From assembly GCF_934202235.1 (NCBI RefSeq), contig NZ_CAKPXS010000001.1, forward strand, positions 1 through 64,000: a stretch of DNA of 64,000 bases, written 5' to 3'. Of this stretch, positions 39,500 through 49,255 are shown one piece after another; within the stretch, counting starts at the first letter, position 1, and each line of letters begins with the position of its first letter. This stretch comes from an uncultured Limosilactobacillus sp. (GTDB taxonomy: Bacteria; Bacillota; Bacilli; Lactobacillales; Lactobacillaceae). Made by a program: the position numbers and the translations under genes. The notes beneath the pieces were generated by a model. It was not told the DNA's origin. It worked only from the letters and a program-made list of their open reading frames with translations, and searched no databases.

Positions 39500-40354
39500 A
39501 TGAAACCATTTTTTAAAGTCAAAATCAGTAGCGGGGATGAATTCGATATCACGGATAAGATTCCTGGTTTATCCTATTTAGGGCTAGATGATGGATCATC
39601 ATCTCCGCAGTTTACTAATGCTTATCAAGACGCGTCCGGTCGAGACGGGTCTATTTTTATAGGACGAACTTTTGCTAAGCGGACTTTCAACGAAAGATTC
39701 TTGTTGTCATTTCGGAATTGGACTGATTATCAACTTGCTAAGCACCACATTTATAAGATCTTTGGTACAAGGCAGTTGACTAGGGTCAGAACCGATACCA
39801 ATAGTGCCAAAGTTTACTTCGGATATGCGACGCCTTTTGATATTGCACCAACTGAGGCCGGATCATCCTTTGCTAACTTTACAATTCCGTTTGAAGTGCC
39901 CTCCGGATATCGCTACAGCTTGTACCGCAGTGATAGTCCTTACACCTTCAAACAGAATGGTTGGCAAATGGGGATGAACTTACCGCTGCATCCGGGGAAT
40001 ACTGGTTATCACTTTATGACTGACCAGTTCAAGGTGTACAACGCTTCTGACATTGATGTTGATCCTTATTATCAGAACCACGACTTACAGATGATTATCC
40101 GTTTTACGGGTAGTTCGCTAAAAGTCCACAACAAGACCACTGATACCACATGGACTTATAACGAGAGTTCTGATAACAGTCATAAGATTGTTTGGGATGG
40201 ACGTTTGTTGACGACTTACTTGGATGATCAACAAGCTAATGGGAAAACAGACTTTGGCTATATCAAATTAGCCACTGGCTGGAATGATATTGAGTGTACT
40301 GGAGCAGATAATCTCGATGTCACTTTTAGTTTTCCATTTATCTATCTGTCATGA
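39500..40354 (+). CDS. Distal tail protein (Dit)
   Basis: 284 residues; hub between tube and baseplate. Pattern SYLGLDDGSSSPQFTNAYQDASGRDGSIFIGRTFAKRTFNERFLLSF in parts, typical of sipho-tail (Dit) family. Overlaps the next start by 4 bases. Confidence 0.88.
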   Translation: MKPFFKVKISSGDEFDITDKIPGLSYLGLDDGSSSPQFTNAYQDASGRDGSIFIGRTFAKRTFNERFLLSFRNWTDYQLAKHHIYKIFGTRQLTRVRTDTNSAKVYFGYATPFDIAPTEAGSSFANFTIPFEVPSGYRYSLYRSDSPYTFKQNGWQMGMNLPLHPGNTGYHFMTDQFKVYNASDIDVDPYYQNHDLQMIIRFTGSSLKVHNKTTDTTWTYNESSDNSHKIVWDGRLLTTYLDDQQANGKTDFGYIKLATGWNDIECTGADNLDVTFSFPFIYLS

Positions 40355-42093
40355 GTAAGACACTTACGACCCCACTTAAGGTGTTGAAACCAAAGAGCGG
40401 TGCTTTTAATCCGCTAAAGGCTTCGTCACAGGATACGCTGGCAGTGCTCCAGTCTGTTTTAAGCGACTCTGTGTCCGTTGAGTGGGAAGTTAACTCAAAC
40501 TACCAAGCCAGCTTTACTGCCTTTGATGACGGCAGTGAAGCTTTTAATTTGCTGCAGGTACAGAATATGATTGAAATTGAAGGTCAATGGTTTGTCATTA
40601 AGCAATTACAGTCGGACTATTCAGCTGGTATTACGACTGTGCAGGTTAGTCTGACGCATATTTCTAATGAGCTATCTCGATTTAGAGTCTATAGCGACGA
40701 TATTGACTGGGGAGATATAGAGCATAGCGGCGGGAGTGGTAATCCATCAACAACCGTTCCAAACGATGATAATAGTGATCAGCAAATATCTGTCACACCT
40801 GATGCATTGTTGAAGTGGATTTCAACAAACAACTCTTATGGGGTCACTTATCAGATCATCGGTAACTTCCAAGCAGTCAACGTCACTAATCCATATACCT
40901 CAATGTCATACAAGGATATGATTGATCACATCCTTGAGTATTGGCCCGGCACGGTATTTTTCCCAGATAATTTGAATCTGCGGTTTTATACCAACGAAGC
41001 TTTTTATCAGAATCATGGACATCGTATTGATTACTTGCACGACACTTCCGAAATCTCGCTAACTTACGACAGCACGAACATGATTAATGGCGCGCGTTTA
41101 GTTGGCGCGACGTATACGCAGGATACCTCTACGGATACTGGTTTACCCAATGGCGCTGCAGGTAAAGGTGCTGCCGCAGTTCAAGCAGACGCTCGTAAGT
41201 ATCTCGGTGTTCCATATGTTTGGGGCGGTGCTGGTGGTGCTCGTGGTGGTAACCCGATGTCAGGGATGGATTGCTCATCCTTTGTGAGTCAAGTCTACAA
41301 GGACTTTGGGATTAATATCCCAGCCTACACAGTTTCGATGGAAGCCTATGGTCATGAGGTCAGTTCACCACAAACGGGTGACATGGGATTCTACGGTTCT
41401 CACGGAAGTAGCTATCACATCACTTTAGCTTTAGATGGCTCAAACATGATTTTTGAACCTCAGCTGGGCGAAGTATGTAAGGAAGAACCAATTAGCTGGT
41501 ATCCACCGTCATGGTGGGAACGTAACGATGATATGGCTAAGGTAGTTGGTGATGGTGGAGATGATGGAACTGATGCCACCACTACTGACAGCAAGGAACT
41601 GTACTACTTTCCGCCATTCTGGTATCAAGATGATGACAGCATAAAGCGTTGGGGTCCCTTCGACGGAGATGACATCACTTCTGACACAATCCAAGACAAA
41701 GAAGCGATGAAGTCTTATGCAGAGACACAATTTAAGCCCAACCCGGACTTATCGATTGAGGCCACCCTGGATCCAAAAGATCAGCCAACTCCTCAGCCAG
41801 TCGCACGGCCGATTGCCGGAGATGTGGTCCGTGTCGCTGTACTGCCCAAGAATTGGATCACCACAGTCAATCTAGTTGGATTTACCTGGTATCCAAGATC
41901 GAACAGCACACAAACCACGATCAGCTATAACTCCAATGCTAAGAACATCCTAGACTTCGATAACTCAACCACGTCTAACGCTGGGAGTGCTCGTCAACGT
42001 GAACAAGTAGTTGTCAATGAAGCTACCAATTCTGGTCGTGAGACGTGGACAGAAAGTGAGGTGCAGCAGTATGACACAAGCCAACGTGGTTGA
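40351..42093 (+). CDS. Tail-associated lysin with NlpC/P60 domain
   Basis: 580 residues. Prophage endopeptidase tail (Tal) N-terminal part (about 1-260), then an NlpC/P60 domain (about 275-395): [28 protein letters not shown] with the catalytic Cys, [20 protein letters not shown] with the His. It probably digests peptidoglycan crosslinks at entry. Stop overlaps the next start. Confidence 0.92.
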   Translation: MSKTLTTPLKVLKPKSGAFNPLKASSQDTLAVLQSVLSDSVSVEWEVNSNYQASFTAFDDGSEAFNLLQVQNMIEIEGQWFVIKQLQSDYSAGITTVQVSLTHISNELSRFRVYSDDIDWGDIEHSGGSGNPSTTVPNDDNSDQQISVTPDALLKWISTNNSYGVTYQIIGNFQAVNVTNPYTSMSYKDMIDHILEYWPGTVFFPDNLNLRFYTNEAFYQNHGHRIDYLHDTSEISLTYDSTNMINGARLVGATYTQDTSTDTGLPNGAAGKGAAAVQADARKYLGVPYVWGGAGGARGGNPMSGMDCSSFVSQVYKDFGINIPAYTVSMEAYGHEVSSPQTGDMGFYGSHGSSYHITLALDGSNMIFEPQLGEVCKEEPISWYPPSWWERNDDMAKVVGDGGDDGTDATTTDSKELYYFPPFWYQDDDSIKRWGPFDGDDITSDTIQDKEAMKSYAETQFKPNPDLSIEATLDPKDQPTPQPVARPIAGDVVRVAVLPKNWITTVNLVGFTWYPRSNSTQTTISYNSNAKNILDFDNSTTSNAGSARQREQVVVNEATNSGRETWTESEVQQYDTSQRG

Positions 42094-43522
42094 TGTTTCT
42101 GAATACCAACCAAGAACCATTGATTTTGAAGATTTGAAAAACAATGGTGTTAAGGCAGTGATTGTCCGGCTAGGTCATGGGACCACGCAGGATAAGAATG
42201 CTGCTAGTCACCTCACTAGAGCTAAACAGGCTGGTCTGTTCGTACATGGTTATCACTATTACGAAGGCGTAGATGGTGAAGTTTCCTGGTCAATCAAGAA
42301 CGCTCATGACTTAGGTCTATTTACCAATGCTTATTATTTCCTAGACATAGAAGGGAAGATCACTGGTAGTTGGCCTGGTATTTTTCGCGGTTTTTATCGT
42401 AATTGGCTTCAAGCTGGCTACCGCACGGGATTGTACTGCTCACTGAGTAAGTACAGTCTTTTTAGCAACAAAGAGTTAACCAGTAATAATGTCTACCGGT
42501 GGATCGCTGATTGGGATGTTGACCAGGCACCTAGCCAGGCAGATGTCTGGCAATTTAACTGTTCAACAGGGCTTGGCCAGTATCAAGACAAGTTAGATAA
42601 AGATGTTGATCTAACTGGACATCTTATTGAGCAACAAGAAACACCAAGTACTGTAACTGATCCTGATGGTGATTATCCACTCAAAACCGGAGCATTTGTC
42701 GACTTTGATTTTTCTACCACATCACTTAGCGGTGGGAAGATGCTAGTGGCTTCACCAGACGGAATCAATAAGATACCAAAGCTGGATCCAAAAGGCGACT
42801 TTCTATTTGGTAAAAGAGATTATCAACATATCTGGGACCATATTAAAGCCAATATCGACTTGCCAAGTGTAGCCAATTTAGTGACACAGGATGATTTAAA
42901 AAAGATTGAGTTAACGCCCGGACCACAGGGACCACCTGGCAAAGGCGGTGCACCAGGACCCGCAGGACCGAAGGGTGATGTTGGTGAAACCGGGCCAGCT
43001 GGTCCCAAAGGTGACGCAGGCCCTCAAGGACCACAAGGGGAGCCTGGCCCAATTGGTCCTCAAGGCAAGACAGGCGCTGATGGTCCAGTAGGTCCACGTG
43101 GTCCACAGGGACTACCAGGACAAAAGGGTGATCCAGGTCCACAAGGAACCCCAGGGCCACAGGGGCCAAAGGGAGACAAAGGTGATCGTGGACCGCAAGG
43201 ACCTCCTGGCCAAGATGCGACGATTGTCATTGATTCAACTTCACAAAACACAAACAAAAAGCCTTCCGAATACTCGGAGGGCTTTTATCGTGAAATAAAG
43301 TCAATGTCAGTCATGGGCATTAACCGTTCGCAACTGGCATCTGATGCTCAAGATGGTAATACTGCGCTGGTGTTGACCTACTCATATGGCGGTTTTGCCC
43401 GTCAAACAGTGATGGTCATAGATAGTCAACGGCCCATGACTTATAAGCGTAATGGCAACGGTGACCGGTGGTTCCCGTGGGAAGTCGTCACAACCACTGG
43501 TGGCGATTGGCTACAAGGATAG
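42071..43522 (+). CDS. GH25 muramidase fused to collagen-like tail-fibre stalk
   Basis: 483 residues. GH25 lysozyme domain (about 5-200): [30 protein letters not shown] with the catalytic Asp-Glu pair, [10 protein letters not shown] linker follows, then about 32 Gly-X-Y triplets (about 283-380) and a C-terminal tip ([16 protein letters not shown], ending GDWLQG). GTGAGGTGC precedes the ATG. This is a structural enzyme of the baseplate rather than the lysis enzyme, since a separate endolysin exists. Confidence 0.9.
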   Translation: MTQANVVDVSEYQPRTIDFEDLKNNGVKAVIVRLGHGTTQDKNAASHLTRAKQAGLFVHGYHYYEGVDGEVSWSIKNAHDLGLFTNAYYFLDIEGKITGSWPGIFRGFYRNWLQAGYRTGLYCSLSKYSLFSNKELTSNNVYRWIADWDVDQAPSQADVWQFNCSTGLGQYQDKLDKDVDLTGHLIEQQETPSTVTDPDGDYPLKTGAFVDFDFSTTSLSGGKMLVASPDGINKIPKLDPKGDFLFGKRDYQHIWDHIKANIDLPSVANLVTQDDLKKIELTPGPQGPPGKGGAPGPAGPKGDVGETGPAGPKGDAGPQGPQGEPGPIGPQGKTGADGPVGPRGPQGLPGQKGDPGPQGTPGPQGPKGDKGDRGPQGPPGQDATIVIDSTSQNTNKKPSEYSEGFYREIKSMSVMGINRSQLASDAQDGNTALVLTYSYGGFARQTVMVIDSQRPMTYKRNGNGDRWFPWEVVTTTGGDWLQG

Positions 43523-43535
43523 CGAGGCGATTTAA

Positions 43536-43784
43536 GTGAAATTACATACTACTGATCTATCCGATGATCTAGATGATAAGTTTTGGAACCAACTCGTCGA
43601 AAACTTTTTGATAATTGAAAAGAATTCCAATCGAGGTAATTCAGACGATGGCGAAAATTCGATTGATGATAAGTTCAAAGCTCTGGAATCAAGAATCAAT
43701 CACATATCATCAGCTGGGATTGATCAGTTAGCTTTAGAGAATGCAGTTGAAGATGTACTTCGTAGAAAGGAGGTAATTAGCTAA
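43536..43784 (+). CDS. Small baseplate-region protein
   Basis: 82 residues from a GTG after GAGGCGA. Acidic helical protein with DDKFWNQLVENFLIIEKNSN; an attachment or oligomerisation helix is likely. Overlaps the next start. Confidence 0.7.
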   Translation: MKLHTTDLSDDLDDKFWNQLVENFLIIEKNSNRGNSDDGENSIDDKFKALESRINHISSAGIDQLALENAVEDVLRRKEVIS

Positions 43785-44911
43785 TGGAACAGTTAACATT
43801 TCATATCAATCATGACCGACGCGGTATTCAAGGAACACTAGATAGTGATGTCTTCAATATCGATTGGGCTGACAACAAATACCAATGGATTGAGGCTCGC
43901 CAGTATGATTCGGGAATGCGTCAAGCAATCGTTAAGATCTTAACCGGGGATGGTAGCAAGAGCGATCCTTTTATCCCGATGGATTTAACAGGTATTAACC
44001 CGGTTCTTGAGGGTGTGCTACCTGACGGAAAGCATCGGATCTTTGATTCAAAGAGTGCGACTATGCTGGATGCAACAGGCGGAGAATTTCGTTATGATTT
44101 CCCAGCCCAAGCTTTCGCAGTCGCTGGATCATATAAACAAATCTTTTTCCGTTTAATGAAGAATGGACAATCGGTGGCCACACTGGAATTTAGCATGGAT
44201 GTCATGGCCGATAAGGTTATTTCCGGATTAATTCCGAGTGACTACATCACGCCATTCAACGACTTATATAGTCAGCTTGAAACCATCGTTAAGAATGCTG
44301 GCGGCGACCTCGATAAGTTCAAGGCTGATTGGGACGCTAAGCTGCAAGAACTGGTGTCCAAGTACGGCAAGGACTTTGACAGTCTGCAAGAAATCATTAC
44401 TCGTCTGCAAGATCGAATTACCGATATTGCGGCGCAGGTCAAGGCTAACAACGTGGTCACTCTGCCAATGCTGAGTAAGTATGCCGGTTGTCCAGTGATG
44501 ATTGGTGTTGCTCACCTGGAACTGGGCACGGGACCGGACGGCTTCCCGGACATGTATCCGTCAGTTCATGCTTACATCGGTAAGTATGGTGCTGGTCTGG
44601 GTGGCGCGGGGACAACGCCGGCTGGTGGTTCGGCGGTTTATGACGTCAACGTCCGGGCCGTTCGGAACGAGCCAACGGAGATTGAGATTTATGTTTCGCC
44701 AGAAAACATTACCGGCTTTATGCAGGACTTCGACATGACGGACCCAGACGCTACCTTTGGTGGAGCCTTTGCCTACATCTACTCTGGCATTTATACGCTA
44801 GAAGTCGAATTCAAGGGTGCAAAGGTCGTTAAGTTCGATGTCGACAGCACCTTCAAAACCAAGTTTACTGACGAAAAGACATCTGCTACTACTCCAGCAG
44901 CAGGAAAATAA
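43784..44911 (+). CDS. BppU-family baseplate upper protein
   Basis: 375 residues. The N-terminal BppU domain (about 1-150: IVKILTGDGSKSDPFIPMDLTGINPVLEGVLPDG in parts, YKQIFFRLMKNGQSVATLEFSMDVM) docks to the hub; a helical middle (about 165-225) trimerises; the C-terminal part is a Gly/Thr-rich beta head. It carries receptor-binding modules. Confidence 0.85.
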   Translation: MEQLTFHINHDRRGIQGTLDSDVFNIDWADNKYQWIEARQYDSGMRQAIVKILTGDGSKSDPFIPMDLTGINPVLEGVLPDGKHRIFDSKSATMLDATGGEFRYDFPAQAFAVAGSYKQIFFRLMKNGQSVATLEFSMDVMADKVISGLIPSDYITPFNDLYSQLETIVKNAGGDLDKFKADWDAKLQELVSKYGKDFDSLQEIITRLQDRITDIAAQVKANNVVTLPMLSKYAGCPVMIGVAHLELGTGPDGFPDMYPSVHAYIGKYGAGLGGAGTTPAGGSAVYDVNVRAVRNEPTEIEIYVSPENITGFMQDFDMTDPDATFGGAFAYIYSGIYTLEVEFKGAKVVKFDVDSTFKTKFTDEKTSATTPAAGK

Positions 44912-44927
44912 GAAAGGAAGATGAACG

Positions 44928-45364
44928 ATGGATTTAAAAAAGTTATTGATGGAACATAGCGAGCTCCAATGGGATCAAAAGTGGAATCTTCTGGTTAACG
45001 TAGTCGCACAAGCGTTCGGGGGGGGACAGTAACCCACGTTGATAACCCGCTTGTATTGACTAATGGAGTAACGTGCGAAAGTAATGATGCTTACTATATC
45101 CCGTTTAATGGTGGGAAACTGGTATTCTTGTCTGTCAATGGTCTTACCATTCCGAGTGATATTCGTAAAACTTGGATGCCGCAAATCGGGATCATTGCAC
45201 GAAGTCTGACGCCAGTTGCTTTAGCGACAACGAATATCAAATATGATGAGCAAGTGTTCTTAGGCAGTGATGGTACTGTCGCATATATTTGGCACAATAC
45301 TACTATTAATAATTCCGATACAAAAGGTTATAACCTTGATGTGATGTATTTTGCGGGGGAGTAG
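44928..45364 (+). CDS. Baseplate-tip gene, out of frame at a G8 tract
   Basis: GGAAG precedes the ATG. The frame gives MDLKKLLMEHSELQWDQKWN and ends after 34 residues at a TAA (45030-45032), right after eight G (45018-45025). With one more G the frame joins the next open region (TVTHVDNPLVLTNGVTCESN ... NLDVMYFAGE) to make 145 residues. N-terminal 30 residues resemble the next gene (HSxLQWD motif), the rest is a beta-type tip. As written, the tip is not translated from this start. Either phase variation, slippage, or a sequencing error. Confidence 0.7.
45018..45025 (+). repeat. G8 homopolymer (off state)
   Basis: Eight consecutive G at the junction between docking and tip parts of the gene. 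Confidence 0.85.
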
Positions 45365-45383
45365 TCATGCGCTGCTCCCCTTT
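45356..45383 (+). terminator. Hairpin between baseplate-tip genes
   Basis: GGGGAGTAG/CTGCTCCCC pairs over 9 bp (one wobble) followed by TTT. It may partially terminate and separate the modules. Confidence 0.55.
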
Positions 45384-45409
45384 GCACTTGAAAGGAGAAC
45401 AATATAACT

Positions 45410-45865
45410 ATGGCAACTCTTAAACATATTCCACATTCATACCTGCAATGGGACGAAATCTATAATAATAATCTTGATGAACTAGACGCACGTAGTACCG
45501 CAAATGGGGGGGGTATCATACCCACTGTTGTTAGTGACAGTATAATCTGGATGAACGGTGTTACCAGCCACGACTGTAAGGTTGAGTATTATCAACTGTC
45601 AGGAAAAAAACGAGTCCACATAATGGCAAGTTCTGTCATTATTAAGGCACCAAAAGATGGTCAGAGTAATAACGGATTAACCGTCGGTCGGCTACCGCAA
45701 AGCCTTGCACCAGCAATTAATACTTTCGTGCCTATGAGTGACGCTTGGACATTTGAAGTATTAGCGGACGGAACATTAAAGGTTTGGACTAACGTTAGCG
45801 GCCGCGATAAGGTCGATATTCCTGCTGGTTCTACCACGCTTAATTTCGATTACGAAACAAACTAA
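45410..45865 (+). CDS. Baseplate-tip gene, in frame at a G8 tract
   Basis: 151 residues. N-terminal docking part MATLKHIPHSYLQWDEIYNN resembles the previous gene; then a GGG run encoded by eight G (45506-45513), then a beta-rich tip (IIPTVVSDSIIWMNGVTSHD... ending TTLNFDYETN). GAAAGGAGAAC precedes the ATG. A change of the G number would truncate the protein shortly after the tract. Probably a receptor-binding or accessory tip protein. Confidence 0.75.
   Translation: MATLKHIPHSYLQWDEIYNNNLDELDARSTANGGGIIPTVVSDSIIWMNGVTSHDCKVEYYQLSGKKRVHIMASSVIIKAPKDGQSNNGLTVGRLPQSLAPAINTFVPMSDAWTFEVLADGTLKVWTNVSGRDKVDIPAGSTTLNFDYETN
45506..45513 (+). repeat. G8 homopolymer (on state)
   Basis: Eight consecutive G, in frame, at the same junction as in the preceding paralogue. 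Confidence 0.85.
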
Positions 45866-45867
45866 TA

Positions 45868-45894
45868 GGGGACAGCTATGAGGCTGTCCCTTTT
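45868..45894 (+). terminator. Second hairpin between baseplate-tip genes
   Basis: GGGACAGC/GCTGTCCC, perfect 8-bp stem with 6-base loop and TTTT. Confidence 0.7.
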
Positions 45895-45914
45895 GCATGA
45901 AAGGAGAACGTCTC

Positions 45915-46403
45915 ATGGCAAACAACAAGGAACTTGTGTTACAAATTATTAATCATGGTGAACTGAACAGTGATAGCAAAACAAATGGCAATTTTCAAAG
46001 TGTAAAAGATTTTGTTCTAAATAATTTGGAACCGAATTTGTCATATGAAATCTATGATCACTCAAAAATCTTATTGCTTAATGGTGCAAGTGACGCTTGG
46101 GCTATTGTGATTAAGGCAGAAAACTTTTTGATCGTTAACTATGCCATTATGGTTGACCAAACTCAGCCAGCAAGTAAATGGATTGACTTCGCCAAATTGC
46201 CAGCAAGTGCTGTCAAAGGATTTTCAAAAGTTGACAATCTTACCGGTCTTAATGACGAAAATGCGATGAACGCTGACACAAAAGCTTGGCGCCTGGTTAC
46301 AGTTAACTCTCAAATTGATTCAGATGGAACAATTCGAGCTTTTCTATATGGCACTGATAAGTGGTCATTTGCTTATCACGGAACCATGATTTTTCATAAT
46401 TAA
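45915..46403 (+). CDS. Third baseplate-tip protein
   Basis: 162 residues (MANNKELVLQIINHGELNSD...). Same ribosome site block (GAAAGGAGAAC) as the previous gene, so probably another exchangeable tip module, but without a G tract. The middle (AWAIVIKAENFLIVNYAIMVDQTQPASKWIDFA in parts) is beta-rich and resembles tail-fibre tips. Confidence 0.7.
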   Translation: MANNKELVLQIINHGELNSDSKTNGNFQSVKDFVLNNLEPNLSYEIYDHSKILLLNGASDAWAIVIKAENFLIVNYAIMVDQTQPASKWIDFAKLPASAVKGFSKVDNLTGLNDENAMNADTKAWRLVTVNSQIDSDGTIRAFLYGTDKWSFAYHGTMIFHN

Positions 46404-46421
46404 AATAGGAGGAGAATTTAA

Positions 46422-46838
46422 ATGAGCAAACGAGTATTCGGCTGGGATGCTGACGGCCTACTTAACTTCTGGGATGTCGTTCCTGACGACTATCAGCTTC
46501 AATCCAACCAAACTTTTGACGACCCAACAACCGCTGGTGGCAACGGCGCACGGCTCTTAAACCGTTTGGTCAAGCGGGTTGCTGGTAATTGGCAACCGCT
46601 GACGGATGAAGAACTAGCCGCTTATCAGGCCGCCCAGCAAAAACTGCGGCCAAAGATTAACGTGCAACCGCAGGGTCCTTCTGCTGAACAACAGATGATT
46701 AATCTGCTCGGTAAGACCCAGATGACGCAAAGTGGGAAGATTGATGCCAACACGGCTGATATCAAACAGGTAAAGCAGATGATTAATTTCATCGGTAAGC
46801 AACAAATGGCAAGCAACAAAGAAAATGGAGGTAACTAA
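46422..46838 (+). CDS. Small tail-fibre-region protein
   Basis: 138 residues: an N-terminal module (MSKRVFGWDADGLLNFWDVVPDDYQL...) followed by helical repeats (QMINLLGKTQMTQSGKIDANTADIKQVKQMINFIGKQQM in parts). Commonly placed just before XkdX in Lactobacillus phages. Confidence 0.75.
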   Translation: MSKRVFGWDADGLLNFWDVVPDDYQLQSNQTFDDPTTAGGNGARLLNRLVKRVAGNWQPLTDEELAAYQAAQQKLRPKINVQPQGPSAEQQMINLLGKTQMTQSGKIDANTADIKQVKQMINFIGKQQMASNKENGGN

Positions 46839-46840
46839 TC

Positions 46841-46975
46841 ATGGTTCAAAACGATTTTGATTTTGTAAAGACAATTTACTCATGGGGTATGGGCATCGAA
46901 GACTACGTTAAGGGCGGTGCAATCACCGCTGACCAGTACAAGCAGATCACCGGCAAGGACTACGTGGCGGCCTAA
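46841..46975 (+). CDS. XkdX-family protein
   Basis: 44 residues (DFDFVKTIYSWGMGIEDYVK then GAITADQYKQITGKDY), matching the short XkdX family that closes tail operons. GGAGGTAACTAATC precedes the ATG. Confidence 0.85.
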   Translation: MVQNDFDFVKTIYSWGMGIEDYVKGGAITADQYKQITGKDYVAA

Positions 46976-47019
46976 GTAAGACGTGCTCGCCATAGAAATG
47001 CACAATACATAATGAATAA

Positions 47020-47048
47020 GCTCACGGGAACTCTCGTGGGCTTTTCTT
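47020..47048 (+). terminator. Terminator after the tail operon
   Basis: GCTCACG/CGTGGGC stem with TTTTCTT. Confidence 0.7.
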
Positions 47049-47076
47049 ATGGGCGGGCGCTAAAAGAGGTGATCGA

Positions 47077-47403
47077 ATGAATTGGAATTGGTTAATTACA
47101 CGACACACCCTCTTTAGTCTTGGTTGGGACGAATGGGCCTCAATTTTTGCAATTCTAACTACGATTGTGATTGTCGTTACTTGGCTGGCAAAGAAGATTA
47201 AGAAAGATTTCTTAGGTGAAACCAACACTCAATTAAAGATACTTAACCACAACATGGAAGTGAAGAACCAGCATGACGCAAAGGTCGATAAACGGCTCAA
47301 TGAAGGCCACGAGAAGTTCATGCGTCATGACTTTACACTGAAAGACCACGAAAAACGTATTAAGAGATTGGAGGACGACGAGTATGACAACAAACATCAT
47401 TAA
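47077..47403 (+). CDS. Membrane/coiled-coil protein of the lysis module
   Basis: 108 residues: a transmembrane segment (WASIFAILTTIVIVVTWLA, about 20-38) and a long charged helix. Such proteins commonly precede LLH holins and may assist or regulate lysis. Overlaps the holin start. Confidence 0.75.
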   Translation: MNWNWLITRHTLFSLGWDEWASIFAILTTIVIVVTWLAKKIKKDFLGETNTQLKILNHNMEVKNQHDAKVDKRLNEGHEKFMRHDFTLKDHEKRIKRLEDDEYDNKHH

Positions 47404-47833
47404 TGCAATTCCGGAATACGTGATGACTGCCGTTGTGTCAGCGGTCATTATTTTTGTTATTCGGGCGGTTCACACGTACGTTCACAACAAGGCGCTGACG
47501 GCGAAGACTGCTCATGCTAAGCAACTGTGGTCCTTCATGGATCAGGTTGCTGATACGGCAGTAGCTTCACTGGTCAGTGCGGATAAGACAGGCGATCAAA
47601 AGTTCACTGCGGCAACGGCGATTGTGCAAGACGCACTGACTAAGCAGGGGTTCACGACTGTCGATGTCAAGGCGATTGAAGCGGCTGTCCAAGCGGCTTA
47701 TGAGAAGTCACCACTGACACCTAACAGCACTCAACATTTGGTGCCTTATCCTTATGAAGGCAAGGAAGCTGTTATTACTCCAGCTGGAAAAGCAGTTGCG
47801 ATTGATCCAAAGAAAGGTGATAAGAATGCGTAA
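47384..47833 (+). CDS. Phage holin, LLH family
   Basis: 149 residues. One N-terminal membrane helix ([21 protein letters not shown]), then a helical domain ([42 protein letters not shown] in parts) typical of the LLH holin family. It times lysis by opening the membrane for the endolysin. Confidence 0.88.
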   Translation: MTTNIINAIPEYVMTAVVSAVIIFVIRAVHTYVHNKALTAKTAHAKQLWSFMDQVADTAVASLVSADKTGDQKFTAATAIVQDALTKQGFTTVDVKAIEAAVQAAYEKSPLTPNSTQHLVPYPYEGKEAVITPAGKAVAIDPKKGDKNA

Positions 47834-48926
47834 GCAATTTATTGATGTATCAAGCTACCAGGAAGACACTAAGGAGTTTTTTCAAGCCGCTAAAAATCAA
47901 GGAGCTGAAGGCGTCGTCGTCAAGCTGACTGAAGGGTCAGAAGACGGCTCTAACTACGTCAACCCGAAGGCGGCGGCTCAGATCCGCAACGCCCTGGCAG
48001 TCGGGCTTCCGGTATCTTGCTACCACTTTGCCCGGTACACTTCGGTACCGGATGCACAGAACGAAGCACGGTTTTTCGTTAAAGTGGCCCGTCAAATGGG
48101 CATGGATGACACCACTCTGATGATTTCTGACGCAGAAGTTCACAGTGCTGCTGACTATCAAGCAGCTACGCTGGCCTTCCTTCAAGAAGCTGAAGCGCTG
48201 GGTTACAAACGTACTGGCGTTTACTCCATGAAGTCGTTCTTTACAGGTGGTATCCTTAATTCTCAAGGCTTTGGCAATCGTCCAAAGTGGGTAGCCGGCT
48301 ATGGTGTCACTAGTCTTGGTATCGACAACGCGGCCGCTTGGCAGTTCACCGATCACGGCATTATGGGAATTGATACCAGCTATGACTTTACGGGCGCTTT
48401 CACTTCGACAGGCGCGGGTGGCACAGTACCAACTGTAGAAGTACCAAAACCACAACCAGTACAACACGTTGGCCATCCGGCAACTGGTACGTACACTGTC
48501 CAACCAGGTGATACACTATCTGGAATTGCGGATAAGTTTGGTACTACTTATCAGACACTGGCCGCCATCAACGGCATTGGTGATCCAAACAGGATTTTCC
48601 CAGGCCAAGTCCTCAAGGTAACTGGTCAAGCATCACCGCAGAACACGTACTATGTTCAAGCTGGCGACACCTTGAGTGGTATTGCTGCTAAGTTTGGCAC
48701 GACTGTCTCGGCACTGGTTCAAGCCAACAACATCAGCAATCCGAACGTCATTTATGTTGGGCAGAAGATTATCTTAGGTGGTTCTTCGTCCGTTTACACG
48801 GTCAAGAGCGGTGACACATTGTCTGGTATCGCGTCAGCACATGGCACAACCTGGCAAGCATTGGCTCAAAAGAATGGATTATCTAATCCCAATATGATTT
48901 ATGTTGGACAAACAATTTGCTTATAA
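47826..48926 (+). CDS. Endolysin: GH25 muramidase with three LysM repeats
   Basis: 366 residues. GH25 domain (about 4-195: [42 protein letters not shown] with the catalytic acids; WVAGYGV). Three LysM wall-binding repeats follow, each with a GDTLSGIA core (about 220-262, 272-315, 323-366). AAAGGTGATAAGA precedes the ATG. No signal peptide, so release depends on the holin. Confidence 0.95.
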   Translation: MRKQFIDVSSYQEDTKEFFQAAKNQGAEGVVVKLTEGSEDGSNYVNPKAAAQIRNALAVGLPVSCYHFARYTSVPDAQNEARFFVKVARQMGMDDTTLMISDAEVHSAADYQAATLAFLQEAEALGYKRTGVYSMKSFFTGGILNSQGFGNRPKWVAGYGVTSLGIDNAAAWQFTDHGIMGIDTSYDFTGAFTSTGAGGTVPTVEVPKPQPVQHVGHPATGTYTVQPGDTLSGIADKFGTTYQTLAAINGIGDPNRIFPGQVLKVTGQASPQNTYYVQAGDTLSGIAAKFGTTVSALVQANNISNPNVIYVGQKIILGGSSSVYTVKSGDTLSGIASAHGTTWQALAQKNGLSNPNMIYVGQTICL

Positions 48927-48935
48927 CATATAGAC

Positions 48936-48970
48936 AACCCGATCAGCTTCGTGCTGGTCGGGTCTTTTTT
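48936..48970 (+). terminator. Terminator after the endolysin
   Basis: CCCGATCAGC/GCTGGTCGGG near-perfect stem (wobble) and six T residues. Confidence 0.85.
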
Positions 48971-48997
48971 GTTATACTATTATTGGAAGTGATATGG

Positions 48998-49189
48998 ATG
49001 AAAAACATTAGTCAGTTGATTTGTCCTAAGCTAACTGCAAAGTATCATCAAGAAGCTAACAGTTTGGGGTTATCTGGTCACGCTTGTGAGAAGTACGTAA
49101 AAACTTGTCAGAATACACCACATTTTCAAATGTGCAAGATATGGGATAGCTTTATTAAGATGATCGAAGCTTTTCGCAATGGCTGGTAA
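48998..49189 (+). CDS. Small Cys-rich moron before the attachment site
   Basis: 63 residues (MKNISQLICPKLTAKYHQEA...) with four cysteines (CPKL, HACEKY, KTCQNT, QMCKIW). A TATACT -10 lies about 25 bases upstream of the ATG, after the lysis terminator, so it may be expressed in the lysogen. Unrecognised. Confidence 0.65.
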   Translation: MKNISQLICPKLTAKYHQEANSLGLSGHACEKYVKTCQNTPHFQMCKIWDSFIKMIEAFRNGW

Positions 49190-49233
49190 TTACTTTTACA
49201 GTTTTTCTTAGCCCTTTTCAGTTTTTATAATTT

Positions 49234-49255
49234 GGGCCACAAATAGGCCACAAAG
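49234..49255 (+). repeat. Tandem integrase arm-type repeats, P arm
   Basis: GGGCCACAAAT followed by AGGCCACAAAG, the same motif and direction as at 10802-10823, about 50 bases left of the core. Confidence 0.6.

Noticed and set aside
42918..43212. Dense short repeats that could suggest a CRISPR or VNTR array
   Set aside because: They are 9-base Gly-X-Y codon repeats within a continuous reading frame; there are no spacers or conserved repeat units.
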